Shown here in pieces: positions 27,240 to 35,627 of a stretch of 64,000 nt of DNA. The notes below the pieces were generated by a model, which searched no databases, was not told the DNA's origin, and saw only the letters and a program-made list of their open reading frames with translations. The position numbers and the translations under genes are program-made. Source of the DNA: Reyranella sp. (GTDB lineage Bacteria; Pseudomonadota; Alphaproteobacteria; Reyranellales; Reyranellaceae); contig JAIEOV010000009.1 in assembly GCA_019750135.1 (NCBI GenBank), forward strand, positions 58,073 through 122,072, in the 5' to 3' direction. Positions within the stretch are counted from its first letter, which is position 1. The number at the start of each line of letters is the position of its first letter.

Positions 27240-28106
27240 CTACGTCGCCTCTTCGATGCCGCGAACGGCATCGAGCGTGCGTTGCGCCTTGTACACGATC
27301 GGGTAGTCAATGAAGTAGCCGTCGAGCTGGATCGACGAAGAACCTTCACGCTCCGCCTTCTCGAACGCAGCGACGACGCGTTTGGCAAAGGCGATCTCCT
27401 GCTCGGTCGGCGTGAATGCCCGATTCACCAGCTCGACCTGCGGCGGGTAGATGCACATCTTGCCCTGGAAGCCGAGCTGCCTGGCCCGCTTTGCCGAGCT
27501 CGCGAGACCGTCGAGGTCGTTGATGTGGACCCACACGGTGTCGATCGGCGGTTCGAGGCCGGCGGCGCGCGAGGCCACGGCCATCTCGGCCCGCGCATGC
27601 TCGAGCTCGCTCTCGGCGGGCGTCCATTCCATGTTCATGTCGAGCGTGTAGTCACCGGCGCCGAAGGCCATGCGCTTCACCCGCGTGCCCGCGGCAGCGA
27701 TGGCCCGGGCATTGGCGATCCCCCTCCCCGTCTCGACGATCGGGATGATGTCGATCCTGCCCGGCGGCAGGCCGCGCTCGCGCTCCAGCGCGCCGACCAG
27801 CCAGTCGAAGGCGACGATCTGCTCACGGCTCTCGACCATCGGCAGGATGATGCCGTCGAGCCCGGGACCGACCACCGCCACCGCATCGCCATAGCAGAAC
27901 TCGGTGGTGAAGGCGTTGACCCGGACGTAGGCGCCGCACGTGCGCTCCCGTTTCAAGGCCTCGACGACGAGCGCGCGGGTCGCGACCTTCTCGGCCTTGG
28001 CGACCGCGTCCTCCAGGTCGAGGATCACATTGTCGGCGCGGCAGTCGAAGACCTTCGTGACCTTGCGCGCGTGGTTACCGGGAGCAAACAGGAAGCTGCG
28101 GTACAT
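27240..28106 (-). CDS. HpcH/HpaI aldolase / citrate lyase beta-like (CitE family)
   Basis: 288 residues of TIM-barrel lyase. The start MYRSFLFAPGNHARKVTKVF is typical of CitE and malyl-CoA lyase relatives. Metal and substrate residues are seen in VILDLEDAV, the Glu of IIPIVETGRGIAN, and the Asp of AFGAGDYTLDMNM. CitE-like enzymes split 3-hydroxyacyl-CoA thioesters such as malyl-, methylmalyl- or citramalyl-CoA. It is 21 bases downstream of the M20 amidase, and the two are probably co-transcribed. Confidence 0.9.
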   Translation of the reverse strand: MYRSFLFAPGNHARKVTKVFDCRADNVILDLEDAVAKAEKVATRALVVEALKRERTCGAYVRVNAFTTEFCYGDAVAVVGPGLDGIILPMVESREQIVAFDWLVGALERERGLPPGRIDIIPIVETGRGIANARAIAAAGTRVKRMAFGAGDYTLDMNMEWTPAESELEHARAEMAVASRAAGLEPPIDTVWVHINDLDGLASSAKRARQLGFQGKMCIYPPQVELVNRAFTPTEQEIAFAKRVVAAFEKAEREGSSSIQLDGYFIDYPIVYKAQRTLDAVRGIEEAT

Positions 28107-28127
28107 CGATCTGTAACCCCTCCGGCC

Positions 28128-29405
28128 TCATCGCGCGCTTGCGCGATGCATGGCGCGACCAAGCACGTGAACGCCGCGGGCGAAGTCCTCGCGGTCGAGC
28201 GCCTCTTCGGAATTGTGGCTGCCGTTTGCGTTGCGGACAAGGATGACGGCCGACGGAATGCCCGCCCGGACGAACATCGCCGCGTCATGTCCGACGGTAG
28301 GCATGCGCCGCGTGGCGATGCCAAGCGCGCCAGCGGCCTCTTCGATGTGGGCCATCAGCGTCGCATCCATCTCAGTCGGTGCCGTCCCGACCTCTCCGCC
28401 CAGCTCGAAGGTGACTCCCCGATCCCTCTCGATGCCCTTGACCAGATCGAACAGCAGCGTTCGCGCCGCATCCAGGGAGGACTTCACGGCCGCGCCGAAA
28501 TTGAGGCTGAACCTCACCTCTCCGGCCACCTTCGTCATCGCGTGCTGCGCCGCATCGGTCGAGAACTTGCCGACGGTGAAGACGAAGTCCTCGTCGCCTT
28601 GCGCGATCCTGTCCTGCCAGTGCCGGTCGAGGCCGAGCGCCAGCTCCGCCACGGCAAGCACGGCGTCCTGCCTGAAACGCCGCGGCAGCGCGGCCGAATG
28701 GCCGTAGGCGCCGGCACAACGCGCCTCGGGAAATCGGACATTGCCGCGCACTGCGGTGGCGATGCCGACCGGGATGCCATCCGCTTCCAGGAGAGGTCCC
28801 TGCTCGATATGGAGCTCGAGAAAGGACGTGACGAGACCTGAATTGAGCAGCGGTGCGGTGGCCCCGTCCGTTCGCGGATAGCCGAGGGCCTGGAGGTGAT
28901 GGCGGAGCGACTTCCGGCTGTCGGATCTGACGAGATCGCCGATCTCGTCCAGCGTCGACAATCCGAGCATGAGCCGACTGCCGAGATAGGCCGTGCCGAA
29001 CCACGGGCTCTCCTCGCACCGCATGGCAACGACCCGAAAGGGTAAGGCGCAACTGCGTGAATCGGCATTGGCCGCGGCAAGCACGGCAAGGCCTGCTGCG
29101 ACGCCGGCGAGCCCGTCGTAGTTGCCTCCGTGCGGCACCGAATCGAGATGCGAGCCCGTCGTGATGCAGGGCGTGGCAGGGTCGACACCGGGCAGCAGGA
29201 ACTGGATGTTGCCAAATGCATCGTTCAAGACCTGCAGACCATGTCGCCGCCCAAAAGCGCGCGCCAGCTCCGCGGCCTTCTCTTCGTTTCCGCTCCAGGC
29301 AGCGCGCGTGATGCCAGGGCTGTCTGCCGTTTCCTGTCCTATCTGCCCCAGAAGCTCCCAGACTTCCGTGATGGATGAGTCGAGATGGGAATGAGCGTTC
29401 GTCAT
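28128..29405 (-). CDS. M20-family amidase (allantoate amidohydrolase / N-carbamoyl-L-amino acid hydrolase type)
   Basis: 425 residues from ATG 29405; GTG 29411 is possible. Motifs are GSHLDSVPHGGNYDGLAGVAAG (metal site), AMRCEESPWFGTAYLGSR (the EE pair of the HyuC/AllC group) and ELHIEQGPLLE. This subgroup hydrolyses ureido or carbamoyl amide bonds, as in hydantoin, pyrimidine or allantoate breakdown. Its divergent neighbour (78 bases away) is a racemase-fold protein of the superfamily that also contains hydantoin racemase, which supports an amide or ureide substrate. The exact substrate is unknown. Confidence 0.9.
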   Translation of the reverse strand: MTNAHSHLDSSITEVWELLGQIGQETADSPGITRAAWSGNEEKAAELARAFGRRHGLQVLNDAFGNIQFLLPGVDPATPCITTGSHLDSVPHGGNYDGLAGVAAGLAVLAAANADSRSCALPFRVVAMRCEESPWFGTAYLGSRLMLGLSTLDEIGDLVRSDSRKSLRHHLQALGYPRTDGATAPLLNSGLVTSFLELHIEQGPLLEADGIPVGIATAVRGNVRFPEARCAGAYGHSAALPRRFRQDAVLAVAELALGLDRHWQDRIAQGDEDFVFTVGKFSTDAAQHAMTKVAGEVRFSLNFGAAVKSSLDAARTLLFDLVKGIERDRGVTFELGGEVGTAPTEMDATLMAHIEEAAGALGIATRRMPTVGHDAAMFVRAGIPSAVILVRNANGSHNSEEALDREDFARGVHVLGRAMHRASAR

Positions 29406-29482
29406 GCGCACATGCTATTACTGGCCGGTGCCGATGCAACAACCACGCGCTGGGACCGCTTCAGCGCAAGGGAGGAGACGTC

Positions 29483-30190
29483 ATGCCACGGCATTTCGGT
29501 ATCCTGGTCCCCTCGACCAACACCACGTGCGAGATCGAGTACTGCCGCTTGCCTGCCGAGCTGCAGGTGCACACGGGCCGGCTCGGCAAGGGCGGCGACA
29601 CGCCGTTCTCGCCGAGCAAGGACGCCGACGTGGCCTATCAGGCGAAGCTGCTCGGCGATGCACGAGTCGAGGTGATCGTGCTGGCGCAGACCTCGGCGAG
29701 CCTGTTCGCCGACGACTACGACGCGGTGACGGTGAAGCGCATGACCGACGCGTCGGGCGTGCCGTCCTTGACCTCCGCCCAGGCGATCGGCCGGGCGCTG
29801 AAGGCGCTCAAGGCGTCGCGGGTCGCGATGGCGACACCCTATTCGGAAGAGGTGATCGGACGGGCCCGACGCTACTACGAGACAAAGTACGGGATCACCA
29901 CGGTCGTCTCGGAAAGCCTGGGCGCCGACAATGCCTACGCCATCGGCAAGATGGACGCCGGCGTGGCCGAGGCGGCGTTTCGCCGAATCGATCGGCCGGA
30001 TGTCGACGCGCTGGTCGTGCCGGGCGGCAACTTCCCAACCATGGACTGGATCGCTTCCTGGGAGCGCCAGTTCGGCAAACCGGTCATCACCACCAACCAG
30101 GCGGCGCTATGGTTGGTGCTGCAGACCATGAAGGTGGACACGCCTCTTCTCGGCAAGGGTCGGCTGCTTGAGGAGTTGCCCGCGGACTAA
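29483..30190 (+). CDS. Asp/Glu racemase-superfamily protein (maleate isomerase/AMDase-like) lacking both catalytic Cys
   Basis: 235 residues from ATG 29483 with GGGAGGAG upstream. The N-terminus HFGILVPSTNTTCEIEY matches arylmalonate decarboxylase and maleate isomerase proteins. In those enzymes the first catalytic Cys lies in an ACxxA-type segment and the second in an S/P-C-x-N/V loop. Here the segments read VLAQTSASLF (Gln) and VVPGGNFPTMD (Gly), so both cysteines are missing. It may have a different chemistry, for example decarboxylation or binding only. It heads a four-gene plus-strand operon. Confidence 0.82.
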   Translation: MPRHFGILVPSTNTTCEIEYCRLPAELQVHTGRLGKGGDTPFSPSKDADVAYQAKLLGDARVEVIVLAQTSASLFADDYDAVTVKRMTDASGVPSLTSAQAIGRALKALKASRVAMATPYSEEVIGRARRYYETKYGITTVVSESLGADNAYAIGKMDAGVAEAAFRRIDRPDVDALVVPGGNFPTMDWIASWERQFGKPVITTNQAALWLVLQTMKVDTPLLGKGRLLEELPAD

Positions 30191-30204
30191 GAAGGAGAAA
30201 GGCC

Positions 30205-31329
30205 ATGGGTCAGGGTTCCGGCATTCGCGAGGTCGCCTGGGTCGATATCGCCGGCGGCGGACAGGTCGTCCTCGACGGCAACCATGCCTATGTCGGGCAC
30301 ATGCAGCCGCCGCACGGCACCTCCGTCATCGACGTGAGCGATCCGGCAAATCCCAAGATCGTCGCGTCGATCGACATTCCGCCGGGGCTGCATTCGCACA
30401 AGGTGCGCGTGGCCAACGACATCATGGTGGTGAACCGCGAGCGGACGCGCGGCGACAAGCCGGCCGGCGATTTCGTGGGCCTGCGTATCTTCGACGTCAG
30501 CCGGCCGGGCAATCCGCGCGACATCTTCCATTGGGAGTGCGCCGGCATGGGCGTGCACCGTTTCACCTTCGACGGCCGCTACGCCTACATCTCCACGGAG
30601 CAGGAAGGCTATGTCGGCACCATCGTCATGATCCTCGACCTGAAGGATCCGACCAGGCCCGAAGAGGTTGGCCGCTGGTGGATGGAAGGGCAATGGACCG
30701 CCGGCGGCGAAACGCCCAGCTGGAAGGCCAAGAACCACCGCTGCCACCATCCGATCCGGCGCGGCGATCGCCTGTATGTCAGCTACTGGTATGGCGGCGG
30801 CGTCATCCTCGACATCAGCGACATGAGCAAGCCCAAGCTGATCTCGCACCTCGACTGGAGCCCGCCGTTCGGCTGGCCGACGCACAGCCTGGTGCCGATC
30901 GACGTGCCGATCGCCGGCCATCGCTGGATGCTGGTCGCCGACGAGCACGTGCAGCCGCTCGATCCCAAGCTGTCGCCGGAGCTGCCGGCGGCGCTCTGGA
31001 TGGTGAACATCACCGACGAGACCAGGCCGGTGCCGGTCGGCTGCTTCCAGCTGCCGGAGCTGGTCGGGATCGAGACGCCCTTGATGACGGCGTGCCATCA
31101 GCCCGTCGAAACCATCGTCGGCAACGAGGTTCCCGCTGCCTGGTTCGCCAACGGGCTCCGGGTGATCGACATCAGCAATCCCCTGTCGATGAAACAGGCC
31201 GCCTGGTGGATGCCGGACGTACCGGCCGGCGCCGATCGGGTCTGCAGCAACGACGTCTATGTCGATCATCGCGGCCTGATCTACCTGATCGATCGCATCC
31301 GCGGCCTGTCGATCCTTGAGCGCGTCTAG
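30205..31329 (+). CDS. LVIVD-repeat beta-propeller protein
   Basis: 374 residues with at least five repeats of the form VIDVSDPANPKIVASIDIPPG, LRIFDVSRPGNPRDIFHW, VMILDLKDPTRPEEVGRWW and ILDISDMSKPKLISHLDW. There is no signal peptide. Many histidines recur at equivalent places (HMQPPHG, LHSHKVR, HRCHHP, PTHSLVP, ACHQPVE, VDHRG), reminiscent of metal-binding propeller enzymes. It could therefore be a metalloenzyme rather than a scaffold, but that is inference. It sits 14 bases after the racemase-fold gene and 9 before the SDR. Confidence 0.82.
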   Translation: MGQGSGIREVAWVDIAGGGQVVLDGNHAYVGHMQPPHGTSVIDVSDPANPKIVASIDIPPGLHSHKVRVANDIMVVNRERTRGDKPAGDFVGLRIFDVSRPGNPRDIFHWECAGMGVHRFTFDGRYAYISTEQEGYVGTIVMILDLKDPTRPEEVGRWWMEGQWTAGGETPSWKAKNHRCHHPIRRGDRLYVSYWYGGGVILDISDMSKPKLISHLDWSPPFGWPTHSLVPIDVPIAGHRWMLVADEHVQPLDPKLSPELPAALWMVNITDETRPVPVGCFQLPELVGIETPLMTACHQPVETIVGNEVPAAWFANGLRVIDISNPLSMKQAAWWMPDVPAGADRVCSNDVYVDHRGLIYLIDRIRGLSILERV

Positions 31330-31338
31330 GGCAATCCG

Positions 31339-32310
31339 ATGAAAGACTTCTCCGGCAGGATTGCCGTCGTCACCGGCGGTGGCTCGGGAATGGGGCGCGA
31401 GCTGGTACGCCTGCTGGTGGCCGAGGGCTGTCATGTCGCCATGTGCGACGTCTCGATGGCCGGCATGGCGGAAACGCGACGGCAGTACGAGGCGACAGGG
31501 CTGCCGCAAGGCGTGCGCGTGACCTCTCACCTCGCCGACGTGTCCAGCGAAGCCGACGTGATGCGCTTTCGTGACGAAGCCAGGGAGCAGCACGCTACCG
31601 ACCGTATCCATCTGCTGTTCAACAATGCCGGGATCGGCGGCGGCGGCAGCATGATCGTCAACAGCCGGGACGAGTGGGAGCGCACCTTCAACATCTGCTG
31701 GGGCGGCGTCTACCTCGCCACCCGCGCCTTCCTGCCCCTGCTGCAGGCGGCGGACGAAGGGCATATCGTCAACACCAGCAGCATGAACGGCTTCTGGGCC
31801 TCGGTCGGCCCCGGCGCGCCGCACACGGCCTATTCGGCGGCGAAGTTCGCGGTGAAAGGGTTCAGCGAGGCCCGGATGACCGATCTCCGGCTGAACGCAC
31901 CGCACATCAAGGTCTCTGTCGTGATGCCCGGACATATCGGCACCGGCTTTCGCAGCAACTCGCTGAAAGTCCAGACCGGCAACGATTCGGACGAGCTGGA
32001 CGCCCGGCAGATCGCCCAGGCACGGGCGCGGCTCGCCTCGATGGGCAAGGATGCGTCGGCGTTGTCGGACGAGGAGATCAAGGCCATGCTCGCAGAACGC
32101 GCCCGGCGCTTCCTGCTGGACGCGCCGACCAGCGCGGCCGAGGCGGCGACAATCATCCTGCAAGGGGTCAAGGCGGACAGGTGGCGCATCCTGGTCGGAT
32201 CGGACGCCCAGCTGATGGACCGCATGGTGCGCGAGGATCCCGAGCACGCCTACGAGGAGCAGTTCTTCGCCCGCTTCGCCGCCGCGGCAGGCTGGCATCC
32301 GGGACGCTGA
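31339..32310 (+). CDS. Short-chain dehydrogenase/reductase (SDR)
   Basis: 323 residues, longer than a classical 250-residue SDR because of a C-terminal extension. The cofactor motif is VVTGGGSGMGRE, followed by Asp in CDVS (NAD-preferring), NNAGIGGGG, and the catalytic Ser of NTSSMNGFW with Tyr-x3-Lys in AYSAAKFAV. It would interconvert an alcohol and a carbonyl. It belongs to the operon racemase-fold protein, LVIVD protein, SDR, cupin. Confidence 0.93.
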   Translation: MKDFSGRIAVVTGGGSGMGRELVRLLVAEGCHVAMCDVSMAGMAETRRQYEATGLPQGVRVTSHLADVSSEADVMRFRDEAREQHATDRIHLLFNNAGIGGGGSMIVNSRDEWERTFNICWGGVYLATRAFLPLLQAADEGHIVNTSSMNGFWASVGPGAPHTAYSAAKFAVKGFSEARMTDLRLNAPHIKVSVVMPGHIGTGFRSNSLKVQTGNDSDELDARQIAQARARLASMGKDASALSDEEIKAMLAERARRFLLDAPTSAAEAATIILQGVKADRWRILVGSDAQLMDRMVREDPEHAYEEQFFARFAAAAGWHPGR

Positions 32311-32322
32311 CAGGAGGTATCG

Positions 32323-32835
32323 ATGAGCATCGCACTGGAAATGACGACGCCGATCGGCGATCGATCGCGGCTCCTGCTGTCGCTCGTTGCCGCTACGGCC
32401 ATCGTTTGCGCCATCGTAAGCGCGAGACTCCTGCCCGTGAACATGGATGCGATTTCGGAGTTCCCGCTCCCGCTCTGCGCCGCCGACGCCTCATCCACCT
32501 CGGCGGGCGGCAAAGTGGAGTTGATCAGTTCGAACGCGCTGCCGGACATACCGGGCAAGAGAGTGACGATTGTCCGGGTGACCTACGGACCGGGCGGCTT
32601 TACGCCGCCGCACCGTCATGCCGGTACGGTCACGGCCTACATCACCAAGGGCCAGATCAGGTCACAACTGCAAGGCGGCCCGGTGGAGATCTTCGAAGTC
32701 GGCCAGTCGTTCTTCGAACCGCCGGGCGCGATCCATCTCGTATCGGCCAATGCAAGCAACACCGACTGGGCCGAATTGATCGCCGTCTTCGTCGCCGACG
32801 AAGGCGCACAATTGACGACGCTTATCGAGCCTTGA
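32323..32835 (+). CDS. Membrane-anchored cupin-domain protein
   Basis: 170 residues. One N-terminal membrane segment (about 17-38, LLLSLVAATAIVCAIVSARLL) would anchor the protein with the cupin in the periplasm. The cupin motifs are PPHRHAGTVTAYITKGQIRSQL and the second motif around FFEPPGAIHLVSANAS, with the metal-type His pair HRH. Preceded by AGGAGG at a good distance. It is the last gene of the operon; its role is unknown. Confidence 0.85.
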   Translation: MSIALEMTTPIGDRSRLLLSLVAATAIVCAIVSARLLPVNMDAISEFPLPLCAADASSTSAGGKVELISSNALPDIPGKRVTIVRVTYGPGGFTPPHRHAGTVTAYITKGQIRSQLQGGPVEIFEVGQSFFEPPGAIHLVSANASNTDWAELIAVFVADEGAQLTTLIEP

Positions 32836-32873
32836 GGGAAACTGAAGGCTCGCACCATCAAAACGGCGTAACG

Positions 32874-33848
32874 CTATTCGATCTTGATCCCGGCCGCTTT
32901 GATCAGCGGCCACCACAGCTTGATCTCCGCCTCGTGATGGGCGCGTAACGCCCCCGCGGTCTGTTGCGCGGGCTCGGGGATGTCCTGGCCGAGCGCGGCA
33001 AACCTCTCGCGGACCTCGGGATCGGCCAGCGCTTCGAATATCGCGGCGGAGAGCTTCGCCGTCACCTCCTTCGGTGTCCCCTTCGATGCCCACAGTCCGT
33101 GCCAGACCGAAATATAGAGGCCCGGCAGACCAGCCTCGTCGACGGTCGGGATATCCGGCATCGCCTTCAGACGCTGCTTGGCGGTCACGGCAAAGGCCTT
33201 GATCTTGCCGGCCTGGATCTGGGGAATCGAGTTGGCGGCCTGGTCGAACATGATGTCGATCTGGCCAGCCACGAGGTCCTGCAGCGCAGGGCCAGCTCCC
33301 CGATAAGGAATGAAGCGTAGCCTGGTGCCGGTCTTCTGCTCGAAGTAGAGACCGCCAACATGAGACGCCGAGCCGACGCCTGCCGTACCGGCCGTGACCT
33401 TGTCTGAATTGGCCCTCGCCCATTCCATCAGGCTCTTGAGGTCGTTGGCCGGAAGGTCTTTGCGTGTCACCAGCAATTGCGGATTGGTGGCGATCTCGGC
33501 CAGCGGCTCGAGATCGTCGAGGATGTCGAACTTCAGCGGATAGATGGCGGGATTGACGACGTGCGTGCTCCAGTGACCGATCCCGATCGTGTAGCCGTCA
33601 GGCGCCGCGCGCACGACGCGCGCGACGCCCAATGTACCGGCGGCGCCCGTGGTGTTTTCGACGACCACCGTCTGGCCGAGCGTCCGGCCCATCCGCTCGG
33701 CCAGGATGCGCGCCAGCGTGTCGGTTGGACCGCCGGCGGTGAACGGCACCACCAGAGTGATCGGCTTGGACGGAAAGGTCTGTGCGCCGGCGCTGCCGGC
33801 GGCCAAACCAGCGGCCAGCATCAGGCCCGCGACGACTCTTCTCTGCAT
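32874..33848 (-). CDS. Bug/TctC-family periplasmic solute receptor
   Basis: 324 residues from the ATG at 33848. Signal peptide MQRRVVAGLMLAAGLAAGSAGA, then QTFPSKPITLVVPFTAGGPTD. Family motifs VVENTTGAAGTLG, DGYTIGIGHW, and IPYRGAGPALQDLVAGQI. It is 11 bases after the gamma-glutamyltransferase-like gene, and a second Bug gene precedes that enzyme, giving a Bug-GGT-Bug operon. Confidence 0.93.
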   Translation of the reverse strand: MQRRVVAGLMLAAGLAAGSAGAQTFPSKPITLVVPFTAGGPTDTLARILAERMGRTLGQTVVVENTTGAAGTLGVARVVRAAPDGYTIGIGHWSTHVVNPAIYPLKFDILDDLEPLAEIATNPQLLVTRKDLPANDLKSLMEWARANSDKVTAGTAGVGSASHVGGLYFEQKTGTRLRFIPYRGAGPALQDLVAGQIDIMFDQAANSIPQIQAGKIKAFAVTAKQRLKAMPDIPTVDEAGLPGLYISVWHGLWASKGTPKEVTAKLSAAIFEALADPEVRERFAALGQDIPEPAQQTAGALRAHHEAEIKLWWPLIKAAGIKIE

Positions 33849-33859
33849 GGTCGTCTCGA

Positions 33860-35590
33860 TCACCAGCCGACGGCGTAGCTTGCCCGCCGCGGATCGGCGC
33901 CGGCCGTCTTGATACCCGTCTTGAGGTCGGCCTGGATGGTGCAGACCGCACCGGCCCGCCAGATGCGTTCCGGCCACCAGGCCACGCGATGGCCGCGTCT
34001 CTCGAGTTCCTCGCCGACCTCGCGATCGATGCGCGATTCGAGGCAGAGCCGGCCCGGGAAATAGTCGTGCGGCTCGAAACTGTCCGGGAAGCTGTAGGTG
34101 GCCATGCGCGGATGCTCCACCGCATCCTGCGGATCCATGTCGAAGAGTTGGATGTTGAGCAGGACCTGCAGCATGGCCTGCGCCTGGACATCGCCGCCCG
34201 GCGTGCCGAAGGGAAGCACAAAGCGCTCGGGCGCGACGGCCATGGCCGGACTGGGCGTGAGCCGCGGCCGCTTGCCCGGCGCCACCTGGCTGGGATGGCC
34301 TTCGACCGCCCAGGACTGCGAGCCGCGAGACGACGGGCAAAGCCCCGTCCCCGGCACGACGGGCGAATCGCAGGACACGTCGCTGGGCGTCGCCGACACG
34401 GTGTTGCCCCAGCGATCGACGACCGAGATGTAGGAGGTGTCGCGCGGCGGACCGGCTGGAACGCCTTCCCGCCGCATTCCGCCACCGCGCATCTCGCGTC
34501 GCGCGCCATCCTGCGGGATGCCGTGCGGCGGCATTCCGGGCGATGCCCGCTTGGGATCGATCAACGCCCGGCGGGCGACGCCGTAGGCAGCGTCGAGCAG
34601 GCCGTCCAACGGCACCGCCACATGGCGTGGATCGCCGTAAAAGGCTTCGCGATCGGCGAAGGCGAGCTTGAGGGCCTCGGCGATCGCGTGGAGATAGTCG
34701 GCACTGTTGTGGCCGGCCGCCTTCAGCGCCGACGGATCGAGGATGTTGAGCGCCTGGCCCAGCACCGGCCCCTGGCACCACGCCCCGCAGGTATAGACGT
34801 CGGTTCCCCCGAAGCGCACCGAGGGCGCGCGTTCGATCGGCGAGTGGAAGTCGGCGAGGTCCTTGGCCGACAGCCATCCGCCTTCCTGGCGATGGAAGTC
34901 GACGATGGTCCGGGCGATGTCGCCGCAATAGAAGGCGTCGCGGGCGGCCTTGAGGCCGGCCAGGCGATCGCCGCCCGCCGCGGCTTCCTCGTCGACCATG
35001 TAGCGCAGCGTGCGGGCGAGATCCTTCTGCACGAAGATCTCGCCTACCTTGGGCGGCTGCCCACCGGGCAGGTAGATCTCGGCGCTGGAAGACCAGCGCG
35101 CATACTTCGCCTTGCGCACCGCGATCATGTCCGCCAGCAGCGGATACATCGGGAAGCCTTCGTCGGCGAAGCGGATGGCGGCCGCGGCGACCTCGCCGAA
35201 CGTCATGGTGCCGAAGCGGCCGAGCGCGGTGATCCAGGCATCGGGTGCCGCGGGCACGACGGTGCGCAGGATGCTTTCGGGGATATGGCCGCCGTACTCG
35301 CGCACGAACAGGCCGGGATCGGTCGCGGCTGGCCAATAGCCCAGACCGGCGATGGTGTGGACGACACCGTCGGCCATGCGCAGCATGATGGGCGCGACGC
35401 CCGCGACGTTCACGATATCGGGCTGCAGCACGCCGAGCGCCATGCCGCCGGCGACGGCGGCGTCCACGGCGTTGCCGCCGGCTTCCAGGATGGCGAAGGC
35501 GGCGTGCGCGGCGCCGTAGTGGCCGGCCGCAACCATGTGGCGCGTCCCGCGCAAGGCCGGTCGCTGTGCGTAGGTTTCACCTTCGGCCAT
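33860..35590 (-). CDS. Gamma-glutamyltransferase-family protein (cytoplasmic type)
   Basis: About 576 residues from ATG 35590; no strong ribosome-binding site is seen at this start. The N-terminal domain shows GTRHMVAAGHYGAAHAAFAILEAGGNAVDAAVA, characteristic of GGT. The self-processing site that yields the new N-terminal Thr is in PRDTSYISVVDRWGNTVSAT, and the downstream substrate-loop segment PRLTPSPAMA is present. No signal peptide, unlike classical periplasmic GGT, which places it with YwrD-like or acylase-like members. It may hydrolyse gamma-glutamyl or other amide bonds. Confidence 0.88.
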   Translation of the reverse strand: MAEGETYAQRPALRGTRHMVAAGHYGAAHAAFAILEAGGNAVDAAVAGGMALGVLQPDIVNVAGVAPIMLRMADGVVHTIAGLGYWPAATDPGLFVREYGGHIPESILRTVVPAAPDAWITALGRFGTMTFGEVAAAAIRFADEGFPMYPLLADMIAVRKAKYARWSSSAEIYLPGGQPPKVGEIFVQKDLARTLRYMVDEEAAAGGDRLAGLKAARDAFYCGDIARTIVDFHRQEGGWLSAKDLADFHSPIERAPSVRFGGTDVYTCGAWCQGPVLGQALNILDPSALKAAGHNSADYLHAIAEALKLAFADREAFYGDPRHVAVPLDGLLDAAYGVARRALIDPKRASPGMPPHGIPQDGARREMRGGGMRREGVPAGPPRDTSYISVVDRWGNTVSATPSDVSCDSPVVPGTGLCPSSRGSQSWAVEGHPSQVAPGKRPRLTPSPAMAVAPERFVLPFGTPGGDVQAQAMLQVLLNIQLFDMDPQDAVEHPRMATYSFPDSFEPHDYFPGRLCLESRIDREVGEELERRGHRVAWWPERIWRAGAVCTIQADLKTGIKTAGADPRRASYAVGW

Positions 35591-35627
35591 AGAGTTCAGC
35601 CATTTGGCCCTCCATCGTGTCGAACCG

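Noticed and set aside
32874..35336. An 820-codon minus-strand frame joining GGT-region sequence to a Bug receptor
   Set aside because: The upstream portion is an out-of-frame reading of the GGT gene. The Bug receptor has its own ATG at 33848 followed by a signal peptide.
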